From Natrinema caseinilyticum (lineage in GTDB: Archaea; Halobacteriota; Halobacteria; Halobacteriales; Natrialbaceae): a stretch of DNA of 64,000 bases. The stretch's first letter is position 1. Each line of letters opens with the position of its first letter. The position numbers and the translations under genes are program-made. The DNA lies in contig NZ_CP100445.1 of the NCBI RefSeq assembly GCF_024227435.1, forward strand, positions 1 through 64,000, read 5' to 3'. Positions 1 through 7,835 of the stretch are shown here, piece after piece. The notes beneath the pieces are model-generated. The model was given only the letters and a program-made list of their open reading frames with translations, was not told the DNA's origin and ran no database searches.

Positions 1-63
1 ATATGGCGTGAGCGAGTGTACCTACCCGAAGCCTCTTATGAACCAGCCCCCAAAGATTGGGTG

Positions 64-1281
64 ATGAGCGACACTGTGGACGACGTCGACCTCCCATACG
101 ACGAGGACGAGGCGTCCCAACAGGAGAAAATCCAGGCGCTCGAGGAACGGCTGGAGATCCTCGAGGCGCAGAACGAGGATATGCGCGACAAGCTCCTCGA
201 CGCTAACGCCGAGAACAACAAGTACCAGCAGAAACTCGAGCGTCTCACACACGAAAACAAGAAACTCAAGCAGTCACCACTGTTCGTCGCCACGGTCCAG
301 GAAATAACGGACGAGGGCGTCATCATCAAACAGCACGGGAACAACCAGGAGGCGTTGACCGAAGTCACCGACGAGATGCGCGACGATCTCGATCCCGACG
401 CGCGCGTGGCAGTCAACAACTCGCTTTCCATCGTCAAGCCCCTCTCGAACGAGACGGACGTCCGGGCTCGCGTGATGGAGGTCACCGAGAGCCCCGACGT
501 CAGCTACGAGGACATCGGCGGCCTCGAAGAGCAGATGCAGGAAGTCCGGGAAACCGTCGAGATGCCCCTCGAGAAGCCCGACATGTTCGACAACGTCGGG
601 ATCGATCCGCCGAGCGGGGTCCTGTTGTACGGGCCACCTGGGACGGGCAAAACGATGCTCGCGAAAGCCGTCGCCAACCAGACCGACGCCACCTTCATCA
701 AGATGGCCGGCTCCGAGCTGGTTCACAAGTTCATCGGCGAGGGGGCAAAACTCGTCCGGGACCTGTTCAACGTCGCCCGTGAGCACGAACCCGCCGTCAT
801 CTTCATCGACGAAATCGACGCCATCGCCGCCAAGCGCACGGAGTCGAAAACCTCCGGCGACGCGGAGGTCCAGCGGACGATGATGCAACTGCTCTCCGAG
901 ATGGACGGCTTCGAAGAGCGCGGTGAGATCCGCATCATCGCGGCGACCAACCGCTTCGACATGCTCGACCGCGCGATTCTCCGCCCCGGCCGGTTCGATC
1001 GCCTCATCGAAGTGCCGAAGCCGAACCAGGAGGGCCGCGAAATCATCTTCGAAATTCACACTCGCGGGATGAACGTCTCCGACGACGTCGAATTCGGAGA
1101 ACTGGCGGCCGAAGCCGACGAGGCCTCCGGTGCGGATATCAAGGCCGTCTGTACCGAAGCCGGGATGTTTGCCATCCGTGACGACCGCACCGAGATCCAA
1201 ATGGAAGACTTCCAGAACGCCTGGGACAAAGTCCAGGCCGAATCGGACGAGACCGAGGACGTCTCGAAAACGTTCGCCTGA
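64..1281 (+). CDS. pan: Proteasome-activating nucleotidase (PAN)
   Basis: AAA+ ATPase ring that unfolds proteins and feeds them to the 20S proteasome in the cytoplasm. The 405 residues show an acidic N terminus, a coiled coil at about 18-70, an OB-fold region at about 72-130, and an AAA+ module with Walker A GPPGTGKT at 190-197, Walker B IFIDEIDA near 247 and RPGRFDR near 310. ATG 64 is chosen over an in-frame GTG at 16 because a TATA-like TCTTATGA at 34-41 lies about 25 bases upstream, which fits a leaderless transcript. The C terminus ends SKTFA, so the hydrophobic-Tyr-X tail that docks PAN on the 20S core is present only loosely (TFA). Family assignment is certain; which PAN paralogue this is cannot be told here. 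Confidence 0.96.
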   Translation: MSDTVDDVDLPYDEDEASQQEKIQALEERLEILEAQNEDMRDKLLDANAENNKYQQKLERLTHENKKLKQSPLFVATVQEITDEGVIIKQHGNNQEALTEVTDEMRDDLDPDARVAVNNSLSIVKPLSNETDVRARVMEVTESPDVSYEDIGGLEEQMQEVRETVEMPLEKPDMFDNVGIDPPSGVLLYGPPGTGKTMLAKAVANQTDATFIKMAGSELVHKFIGEGAKLVRDLFNVAREHEPAVIFIDEIDAIAAKRTESKTSGDAEVQRTMMQLLSEMDGFEERGEIRIIAATNRFDMLDRAILRPGRFDRLIEVPKPNQEGREIIFEIHTRGMNVSDDVEFGELAAEADEASGADIKAVCTEAGMFAIRDDRTEIQMEDFQNAWDKVQAESDETEDVSKTFA

Positions 1282-1555
1282 GCACCTCGTCCAGCGGTCG
1301 ACGGCCGTCCGTCGCTTCTGGCCACGACTCCATCGGCCGACGAGTCGGGACGGTACTGTGCCGACTCGAGCGTGGTGTCGCCCTTTTCCCCACGAGTCGT
1401 CCCGATCCCGTTCCTCGTCGTCCGGGCGCCGTCTCGAGATCCAGGGACGCGAATCTCGCCAACGGGACTCGTAGCCGCCGGGCCGGACCGATGTGAACGC
1501 TGCGCCTCTCCGAGACATGGCAACCCTTTTCCCCCGCGCTACAGAATCCGATGGT

Positions 1556-1948
1556 ATGTCGGACGAAAACGAATCACCTGACGGAGAAGACACAGGAGAG
1601 GGCAGCGAGGAGAAATCCTTCCGCGAACGAGTGGAGGAGATTCGAGAAAAGCGTGCCGAAGAGGGAGAGGGCGAGGGCGAAGGCGAGGCCCCCGAAAGCC
1701 CGTTCGGCGGCGGGCCCGGCGGTCCCGGCGGACCCGGTGGAATGGGCGGAAATCCGTTCGCCCAGATGATGGGCGGCATGATGGGAGGCGGTCCCGGTGC
1801 TGGCCCGGGCGGTCCCGGTGGGCCGGCCGCGGGCGGACAGGAAGAGAGCAACGAAGAACTGGTCCGCGAAGTCCGCCAACTCCGCGACGAAATGCGCGAC
1901 CAGACTCGCGCTCTCAAGCGAATCGCAGACGCGCTCGAAGACCAGTAA
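1556..1948 (+). CDS. Acidic, Gly/Pro/Met-rich small protein downstream of PAN
   Basis: Unrecognised 130-residue protein. It has an acidic, charged helical N terminus (about 1-45), a low-complexity middle of GGPGG, GGMGG and MMGGMMGGG repeats (about 46-95), and a C-terminal amphipathic helix likely to form a coiled coil (VREVRQLRDEMRDQTRALKRIADALE, split here as VREVRQLRDEM then RDQTRALKRIADALE). There is no signal peptide or membrane segment. ATG 1556 was chosen over upstream in-frame ATGs because the acidic haloarchaeal composition begins there. It follows pan on the same strand after 274 bases, so it probably has its own promoter. Function unknown. Confidence 0.75.
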   Translation: MSDENESPDGEDTGEGSEEKSFRERVEEIREKRAEEGEGEGEGEAPESPFGGGPGGPGGPGGMGGNPFAQMMGGMMGGGPGAGPGGPGGPAAGGQEESNEELVREVRQLRDEMRDQTRALKRIADALEDQ

Positions 1949-2127
1949 GCCAGTACCGATCATCGCGATCCGTTTTCGCCGCTGTCCTGGCCCGGAAAGC
2001 GACACAACGACCGTTTTTCTCGCCAACTCCGAACCGACCCGGAAACCCGACCGAACTACCCGACTGCGTGTCGCGACGGACAGCTACCCGCCAGTAGCGG
2101 CGCTGCCCGGGCGTCCATCCGGTGGTG

Positions 2128-3906
2128 TCACTGTCTGACCCGGAGGCGCCCCTTCTCGTCGTATCGGAACCCGGCCGTTTCGAACGCCGACCGTGCGGCG
2201 TCCACGTCTACTTCGCCATCAGTCCCCAGAAACGGTGTTTCGGGGTCGCCATCGTCCCACTCGAGGCTTTCGGGGACCCACTGTTTGGTGACCGGTGTTG
2301 CGATGGGCCGTGCCTTTCCGTGAAACACGTTTTCGACCAGCCATTCCTTGTCTAGCAACTGTGCGATGACGAGCCGGAACCGCGGATTGCTAAACGGCGC
2401 TTTGCGAGCGTTGAACCCGAGAAAGTAAAACGTCCACGACGGCGACTCGAGTAACCGACTGGTCTCGGACATCTCGATTCCGTCGACGACGTTCGATTCC
2501 AGAGACGAACTCGTGACGTCTGCGATGTCGTTTCCGACGGCACTGATCGCCGTCTTGCTGCTCGGGGTGATCCCGACGGTGAACGCGTCCACGGTCGGTT
2601 CCGGAAGATCGACGTCGGATCTGAGCGTGAAGTGGGTTCCGAAGCGTTCGAGCGTGAGTTGATCGCCTTCCGTCCGTCCCGTAAACTGATAGGGGCCGCT
2701 TCCGATCGGTGGAACGTTGTTCGTGACGACCGCTTTCGTGGTTCCCTGGGCGAGGCTGGCGCCGCCCGGTCCCATCGCGTCGGTAGCTCGTTCGCGCCAG
2801 ACGTGAGCAGGGAGTATGGGGACGAGAAAGGCTCGTTCGCCGACCGCTGGACTGGTTTCGACAGTGATCTCCAGGCGAGTGGGACTCCGGATCGCGACCG
2901 TTTCGACCGCCTCTACCTGCCCTCGATACCGGGGTGCTGGTGTGTCGACTTCGTGGCTCCCGAGGGACATGTCTCGAAGGAACCGGTACGTAAACCCGAC
3001 GTCGGCGGCGGTTAGCGGCCTTCCGTCGTGAAACTCGCACCCGTCTCGGAGACGGATATCCGCCGTTCGTCCGTCCCACTCCCACGACTCGGCGAGCCAC
3101 GGTCGAATGTCCCCGTCTGGATCGTCCGTTGCAAGCGAGTCGTACAGTAATTCCGTGAACGTACCCCGACCGCGGTACCCGACTGCGAGTGGGTTCAGGT
3201 TCTCGGTCGGTCTGGCATCCGTATGGGTCGCGCGAAGCGTTTCGACGCCCGCGGCCGGGTCGAGGCCGAGGTAGCCGCGCCGCGTCGCAGGGTGGCCGTT
3301 GCCCCACCCGTCGAACCGGTCGGTTCTGACGACCCGGTGTTCTTCCGGAACGCAGATCGGAACGAACGGTTGGACCGTCGCGATCGACTCGAGTGCGTCC
3401 GTGACTGCTTCGCGGCGGTCTTCCCCTTCCAAACGGCGTTGCTTCTCGAGAAAGGCGTCGACGGTCAGGTTAGTGAACCCGAACGGATTTTGCCACCCCG
3501 ATTCGTCGGCGTACAGCGAGTGCAGGGCCTGATACAGAAAGTCCGGATCCGTTCCACCCGGATGTCGACCGATGCAGACGTCGAAATCGTGGTCGTAGAG
3601 CACTGTCTGGAGGAAATCGATACCTGAACGGACGTCGAAGGAAACGTCGATCCCGACCGTCTTGAATATTCGTTCCAGCTCGTTTGCGATTCGAATACCC
3701 TCTCTGTCGCTGTCGGCGGGAAGCGTCGTGATGGTCAGCGAGAGTTGTTTGATGTTGTTGCGGGTCACGATATCCCGGAGCCGACGAATGCAGCCGCTGG
3801 TCGAAGCTGTCAAACCGGTCGTCGCAGCCAACATGGCCCGACGACTGACGGTACTGCCGTCAGCGTCGCGGTTGCTCCGTTTTCGGGCAGCCCGTCGTCC
3901 GTTCAT
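2128..3906 (-). CDS. Family-5 (DppA/OppA-like) solute-binding lipoprotein, circularly permuted
   Basis: Extracytoplasmic binding protein of peptide/nickel-type ABC importers. The N terminus has a twin-arginine signal (RR at 22-23) and lipobox TSGC with Cys39, so it is exported folded and lipid-anchored. The domain order is unusual. Residues about 53-200 (starting LSLTITTLP, with DPDFLYQALHS and ending RTDRFDGWG) look like the normal C-terminal lobe of this family. Residues about 215-592 (NLNPLAVGY, PWLAESWEW, GCEFHDGRPLTAADV) look like the normal N-terminal part, and the protein stops at AGFRYDEKGRLRVRQ where the family usually continues. No permease or ATPase genes are adjacent. A paralogue lies at 4934-6715. 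Confidence 0.88.
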   Translation of the reverse strand: MNGRRAARKRSNRDADGSTVSRRAMLAATTGLTASTSGCIRRLRDIVTRNNIKQLSLTITTLPADSDREGIRIANELERIFKTVGIDVSFDVRSGIDFLQTVLYDHDFDVCIGRHPGGTDPDFLYQALHSLYADESGWQNPFGFTNLTVDAFLEKQRRLEGEDRREAVTDALESIATVQPFVPICVPEEHRVVRTDRFDGWGNGHPATRRGYLGLDPAAGVETLRATHTDARPTENLNPLAVGYRGRGTFTELLYDSLATDDPDGDIRPWLAESWEWDGRTADIRLRDGCEFHDGRPLTAADVGFTYRFLRDMSLGSHEVDTPAPRYRGQVEAVETVAIRSPTRLEITVETSPAVGERAFLVPILPAHVWRERATDAMGPGGASLAQGTTKAVVTNNVPPIGSGPYQFTGRTEGDQLTLERFGTHFTLRSDVDLPEPTVDAFTVGITPSSKTAISAVGNDIADVTSSSLESNVVDGIEMSETSRLLESPSWTFYFLGFNARKAPFSNPRFRLVIAQLLDKEWLVENVFHGKARPIATPVTKQWVPESLEWDDGDPETPFLGTDGEVDVDAARSAFETAGFRYDEKGRLRVRQ

Positions 3907-3936
3907 CTCGTACGTTGCCTGTAGTTACCTACCGCG

Positions 3937-3949
3937 ATATAACAGTATT
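3937..3949 (-). promoter_or_regulatory. TATA/promoter element of the first binding-protein gene
   Basis: On the minus strand this reads AATACTGTTATAT, ending 31 bases upstream of the start codon. The same element, 12 of 13 bases identical, stands at exactly the same distance before the paralogous gene (6746-6758). TTATAT is a good TATA box; the conserved upstream half could be the BRE or an operator. Confidence 0.65.
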
Positions 3950-4076
3950 TTGCTCTCCGGAGATCTGGGTCCGTCGACGACTCAGCGTCGTTCGTGTGCC
4001 GATCGGACGTCCCCATGTCGGAAAGAGCCGGACGACGGATCGGACTCGACCGGACGGGAAACCGCCGCCGGTGTGA

Positions 4077-4928
4077 TCAATCGTGTTCCTGTCCCCAGGG
4101 GATTCGGTCACCGAATTGTTCGGATAACTCCGCCAGTGACCAGCGATCGACGAATCGGTCCGAAAGAGAGACACAGAGGGCAGCGAGCAACAGGCCGGCG
4201 GTAACGTCTATGCCCCAGTGAATCCCGAGGTACATCGTGGAAATCGCGACGCTGGCCGCAAGAACGACCGCGACGGGGAACCACTTTGGAAACGCCGAGC
4301 GCGTCATCCAGGCGAACGTCGCGACGGTGGCCGACAGCGATGTGTGCAACGACGGAAACACGTTCGTGTTACTGTTCACCTCGCTGGTGAGGTACTGATA
4401 CTGTGGATTCGTATCGTACAGCATCCGCTCCATCAGTTCGGCGGGCATCAGGTTCCGAGGACCGTACGCGATGATGAAAATGTACAACACGAGCCCGATC
4501 GCGTAGTTGAGCGCGTAGGCGGTCAACAGTCGACGGAAGACCCGCGTATCGGAGAGCGTAAAGTACGCGATAACGGGGAATATCAACAGGAACGTGTAGC
4601 CGTAGACGTAGATCGTCGAGAAATACGCGTTCGTCTCGGCCGTCTGTATCGACTGAAAGATCAGAATGAACTCCCCCTCGACGTTGTAGAACGTCGATGT
4701 CAGGTGGATTCCGATCTCACGCGACAGTTTCGGCGCCGTCTGCCTGGCGACACGATTGATCAGCAATACGATGAGCAACACGACGATTACGGGACCGGCG
4801 GTCCTGAGTCTGCTTCGCCACTCGGCTCGAGTCTGTGCGAGCCGTTCGCGACCGACAAAGACGGCGATAGAGAGCGGCAGCAAGATTACGATAACGGTGA
4901 CGAGCTGTGTCAGCACCTCGGCTAGCAT
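4077..4928 (-). CDS. PAP2/Aur1-like membrane phosphatase or inositolphosphotransferase
   Basis: Integral membrane protein of the PAP2 superfamily. The 283 residues carry about six hydrophobic segments. The phosphatase motifs are visible as FPSLHTSLS (motif C2, around residue 190) and MYLGIHWGIDVTAG (motif C3 with the catalytic His and Asp, around 235). The long N-terminal half resembles the Aur1/inositol phosphorylceramide synthase-like branch more than small PAP2 enzymes. The substrate is likely a lipid or isoprenoid phosphate, by inference. Its start lies only 5 bases after the stop of the binding-protein gene at 4934-6715, so the two are probably one transcript. Confidence 0.85.
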   Translation of the reverse strand: MLAEVLTQLVTVIVILLPLSIAVFVGRERLAQTRAEWRSRLRTAGPVIVVLLIVLLINRVARQTAPKLSREIGIHLTSTFYNVEGEFILIFQSIQTAETNAYFSTIYVYGYTFLLIFPVIAYFTLSDTRVFRRLLTAYALNYAIGLVLYIFIIAYGPRNLMPAELMERMLYDTNPQYQYLTSEVNSNTNVFPSLHTSLSATVATFAWMTRSAFPKWFPVAVVLAASVAISTMYLGIHWGIDVTAGLLLAALCVSLSDRFVDRWSLAELSEQFGDRIPWGQEHD

Positions 4929-4933
4929 CGCTT

Positions 4934-6715
4934 CTAGTAGCCCCCAAGCAGTCGTCCGTTATCATCGTAACGGAAGCCTGCCCGCTCGAACGCCTTTTTG
5001 GCCGCTTTGACGTTGAGCGTTCCGTTCGAACCGACGAACGGCGTTACCGGGTCCTCGCCATCCCACTCGAGGTCGGACGGTACCCAGTCGCCGGAAACCG
5101 GCGTTGCTGTGGGTGTCGCGTTTCCGTAGAACACGTCCTCGACGATCGCGTTCTTGTCCAGCAACTGCGTGATGGCCCGGCGAAAGTGGGAGTTGCTAAA
5201 CGGCGAGTTTCGAACGTTGAACCCGATGTGGTAGAACATTCGGGACGGGGATTTGAGCTGTTCGATCGTCGAGGAGTCCGGAATCGCGCCCAGGGAGTAC
5301 GCACCGAGCATCGAGGCCGTCACGTCCGCACCGCCGTCATCGATGCGCCCGATCGACGAGGCGCTCCCCGGGTCGACGGTGAACCGCAGTTCCTCGAGCG
5401 TCGGTTCGGGCAACTCGACACCGGCTCGCAACGTGAAGTGATCGTCGTAGCGCCGCAGCCGAAGCGACTCGCCTTCGGTCCGAGTATCGAACTGGAACGG
5501 GCCGCTACCGACCGGTGGCACGTTGTTATCAGTGACGACACTCCACCGTCCCTGCGGAGCGGTAAACTCGCCGCTGACGGCGTGTTGATTGACCCGCTCG
5601 CGCCAGATGTGCGCCGGCAGGATCGGCACGGTAAGCGCTCGTTTAAACGGTTCCCGGCCGCCCGTCACGGTGAACGTTAGTTCGTAGTCGCTTTCGATCG
5701 TGATCTCGTCGATCACATCGACATGGCCCTGATACCGCGGCGCTGGTGATTTCAGGGGCGCTCGTCCCAGCGACGTATCTTCCAGGAATCGATAGGTGAA
5801 CGCGACGTCGTCGGCTGTCACCAGTTCACCGTCGTGGAACTGACAGCCCCGTCGGAGCGTCACCGTCGCCGTGTGCGTCGATTCGCTGGTGTCCGCCGAC
5901 TCCGCGGGTAGATCCCACGATTCGGCCAGCCACGGGGTCACGTCGCCTTCGTATTCGGTTCCCAGCGAGTCGTAGAGCAGATCGATCACCATCCCGCGTT
6001 TCCGAAACGTCGACGAGAGCGGATTGAGATTCACCGTCATCCGACTGTTCGTAACGAGCGCGTGAAGCCGGGTGATGTCGTCGGCCGGCTCGAGCCCGAG
6101 ATAGCCGTAGCGGGTCGCGAGGCGACCGTCCTCCCAGCCGTCGAACCGATCCGCTCTGGCGACGCGATACTCGTCGGGGAAACAGATCGGTTCGAACGGC
6201 TTCTCCTGAGAAAGCCCCCGTAACACCCATTTGACGTCTTCCGTACGATCCTCGCCGTCGGTTTGGCGCTGTTCTTCGAGACGGGTGTCGAAAGCCATGT
6301 TGGTGAACCCGAACGGGTTCTGCCAGCCTGCTTCGCTGGCATACGTAGAGTGGAGGGCCTCGTAGAGGAAATCCGGATCGTAGTCCGCCGGGTGGAGGCC
6401 GACGTACAGGTCGAAGTCGTGGTCGAGCAGCACCGCTTCGAGTAGTTCCGACCGCGACCGCATGTCAAGCGCGACGTCTATTCCGACCTTCTCGAGACGT
6501 TCCTCGAGACGGCGCGCTATCTGGACGTTCTGTCTGTCAGCATCTGCAGGAACCGTAGCTATGGAGAGCGATAGCTGATCGGTCGTGCTGTGGTTGACGA
6601 CGCTTCGAACGCGGTCGATACAACCGCTCGTCGTGATTGCGGCGCCTGCGGCGCCGGCTGCGAGGAACGAGCGTCTGCTGACGCTGTCCTCAGATGGAGT
6701 GGGGTTCCAATTCAT
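4934..6715 (-). CDS. Family-5 solute-binding lipoprotein, circularly permuted (paralogue)
   Basis: Paralogue of the gene at 2128-3906, 593 residues, alignable along its whole length. Twin arginines at 14-15 and a lipobox TTSGC with Cys32 predict Tat export and lipid anchoring. As in the paralogue, the segment normally C-terminal in DppA/OppA proteins comes first (LSLSIATVP, DPDFLYEALHSTY, ending RADRFDGWED at about 190). The normal N-terminal part follows (VNLNPLSSTF, PWLAESWDL, GCQFHDGELVTADDV), and the chain ends AGFRYDDNGRLLGGY. It is probably cotranscribed with the PAP2 gene. No transporter subunits are adjacent, so it may share permeases encoded elsewhere. Confidence 0.88.
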   Translation of the reverse strand: MNWNPTPSEDSVSRRSFLAAGAAGAAITTSGCIDRVRSVVNHSTTDQLSLSIATVPADADRQNVQIARRLEERLEKVGIDVALDMRSRSELLEAVLLDHDFDLYVGLHPADYDPDFLYEALHSTYASEAGWQNPFGFTNMAFDTRLEEQRQTDGEDRTEDVKWVLRGLSQEKPFEPICFPDEYRVARADRFDGWEDGRLATRYGYLGLEPADDITRLHALVTNSRMTVNLNPLSSTFRKRGMVIDLLYDSLGTEYEGDVTPWLAESWDLPAESADTSESTHTATVTLRRGCQFHDGELVTADDVAFTYRFLEDTSLGRAPLKSPAPRYQGHVDVIDEITIESDYELTFTVTGGREPFKRALTVPILPAHIWRERVNQHAVSGEFTAPQGRWSVVTDNNVPPVGSGPFQFDTRTEGESLRLRRYDDHFTLRAGVELPEPTLEELRFTVDPGSASSIGRIDDGGADVTASMLGAYSLGAIPDSSTIEQLKSPSRMFYHIGFNVRNSPFSNSHFRRAITQLLDKNAIVEDVFYGNATPTATPVSGDWVPSDLEWDGEDPVTPFVGSNGTLNVKAAKKAFERAGFRYDDNGRLLGGY

Positions 6716-6745
6716 AGGGTTATGTCACACCTGTTTGCGTTTGAT

Positions 6746-6758
6746 ATATAACAATATT
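6746..6758 (-). promoter_or_regulatory. TATA/promoter element of the second binding-protein gene
   Basis: Minus strand AATATTGTTATAT, 31 bases upstream of the ATG at 6715. It is nearly identical in sequence and identical in spacing to the element at 3937-3949. Confidence 0.65.
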
Positions 6759-6924
6759 GTGTACTATAGCCGAATGCCGGGTGGGGTAAAGAATCTTTTC
6801 AAACAGCGGTACATTACGATCATATTAAAGTTTGGCTGTGAGTCGCACGCAACGGTTCCGGCCGGGGACGACTCCGACGTCGACGGAACGCAACATCAAT
6901 AGGGAAACCCGGGATAGACACCGT

Positions 6925-7203
6925 ATGGACATCGCTGCCGAGCGGATCGAGCGCCTTCACGACCTCGCTCGAGCGGCGGCGGCGGCGGGTGAAGACGACC
7001 GCGCTCGAGAGTACGTTCGTCTGGCACGTCGAATCGCGGAGCGAAACAGACTCTCTCTTCCGCGGGAGTTCCGTCGGTTCACCTGTGATCGCTGTGACGC
7101 CTATCTCAGGCCGGGGAAAAACGCTCGCGTCAGGGTACAGGACGGGCACATCGTGCTCACCTGCGACTGTGGTGCCCACGCCAGATATCCGTACGAGGAC
7201 TGA
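6925..7203 (+). CDS. rnp4: Ribonuclease P protein component 4 (Rpp21 family)
   Basis: Protein subunit of archaeal RNase P, which matures the 5' ends of tRNAs. The 92-residue protein has an N-terminal helical region (IAAERIERLHDLARAAAA) and the family zinc ribbon, with Cys pairs CDRC and CDC plus PREFRRFTCDRCDAYLRPG. ATG 6925 is chosen because the Rnp4 family begins there; a TATA-like ATCAATAG lies at about 6894-6903. It heads the order rnp4-yhbY-mscS, although the next gene has its own TATA box. The stop codon TGA coincides with the terminal TGAC of an IS1341/TnpB-type end scar (7201-7235). Confidence 0.93.
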   Translation: MDIAAERIERLHDLARAAAAAGEDDRAREYVRLARRIAERNRLSLPREFRRFTCDRCDAYLRPGKNARVRVQDGHIVLTCDCGAHARYPYED

Positions 7204-7235
7204 CTTCTCCCAGGACTGAAGTCGTGGGGTTGTGC
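7201..7235 (-). repeat. IS200/IS605-type (TnpB element) end scar
   Basis: Read on the minus strand this is a short hairpin (CCCACGACTTCAGTCCTGGG) followed by AGAAGTCA. It matches the end of the intact TnpB element at 58291-58320 in layout: AA, hairpin, GGAG, then a terminal GTCA. No transposase gene remains beside it. Its terminal TGA is the rnp4 stop codon. Confidence 0.6.
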
Positions 7236-7586
7236 GGTCACAGACCGCATCCACGACGGCGGGAGTTCCGAACTCGCTCGTCCGTCGTCCGCTGTCACAG
7301 ACAGCGACGGGAACGGGCTCGACACGGTTCGGTTTGGGCGGAGCCAGTACCGCCCCCGTCCCGGACAGCGGGCTCTCGCTCCCTTGCCCGGAACTCGGCA
7401 ATACACGGCCCGTACTGCCTGATAGTCGATCTTACGCGCTTCTTCCCACGAGTGAACGCGTGGGATTTCGCGCTGTTCCCGTTGTAATCGCGGTCAGTCG
7501 CGAACGTTGCCCGCGTCAGGCGGTGGCTCCCGACGTTACAATCCGATTCGAGAAGATTAAAACGCGTTGCGTCGCTATCGAACGCC
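7236..7586. other. Intergenic region with decayed mobile-element sequence
   Basis: About 350 bases between rnp4 and yhbY with no credible intact gene. It is bracketed by two element-end hairpins (7201-7235 and 7437-7471). The minus-strand reading between them (EPVPVAV, FGTPAVVDAV) loosely resembles the tail that follows the zinc finger in haloarchaeal TnpB proteins, so this may be the last piece of a lost element. A TATA-like GATTAAAAC near 7554-7562 is placed correctly to drive yhbY. Confidence 0.4.
7437..7471 (-). repeat. Second IS200/IS605-type end scar
   Basis: Minus strand AAATCCCACGCGTTCACTCG then TGGGAAGAAG: the same AA-hairpin-GGRAG layout as the scar at 7201-7235 and the live element at 58291. 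The terminal GTCA is diverged. Probably a degraded element end. Confidence 0.45.
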
Positions 7587-7835
7587 ATGGATAAACAGGA
7601 GCGCAAGCGAGAGGCGCACGACCTCGATGTTACCGTTTGGGTCGGAAAGAGTGGCATCGATTCGGTCGTCGACGAACTCAACGATCAACTTTCGAGTCGT
7701 CCCCTCGTGAAAGTGAAGTTCCTCCGTGCTGCCCGTGCGGGTAGTTCGACCGAGGAGAAGGCGGCCGACCTCGCGGACCGCGTCAACGCAGAACTGATCG
7801 ATACGCGCGGTCACACGGCGGTGTTCTCTCGATGA
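7587..7835 (+). CDS. yhbY: YhbY/CRM-domain RNA-binding protein
   Basis: Single-domain CRM RNA-binding protein of 82 residues. The family associates with ribosomal precursors and folded RNAs. Visible features are the conserved WVGKSGID turn (the GxxG-type loop of the CRM fold, residues about 18-26), VVDELNDQL, and the strand VKVKFLRAARAG. It overlaps the start of mscS by 4 bases (ATGA type), so translation is coupled. The neighbourhood with rnp4 suits an RNA-processing role. Confidence 0.9.
   Translation: MDKQERKREAHDLDVTVWVGKSGIDSVVDELNDQLSSRPLVKVKFLRAARAGSSTEEKAADLADRVNAELIDTRGHTAVFSR

Noticed and set aside
274-1917. 547-codon open frame opposite pan and the small Gly-rich gene
   Set aside because: Antisense shadow of two well-supported genes; the composition mirrors them.
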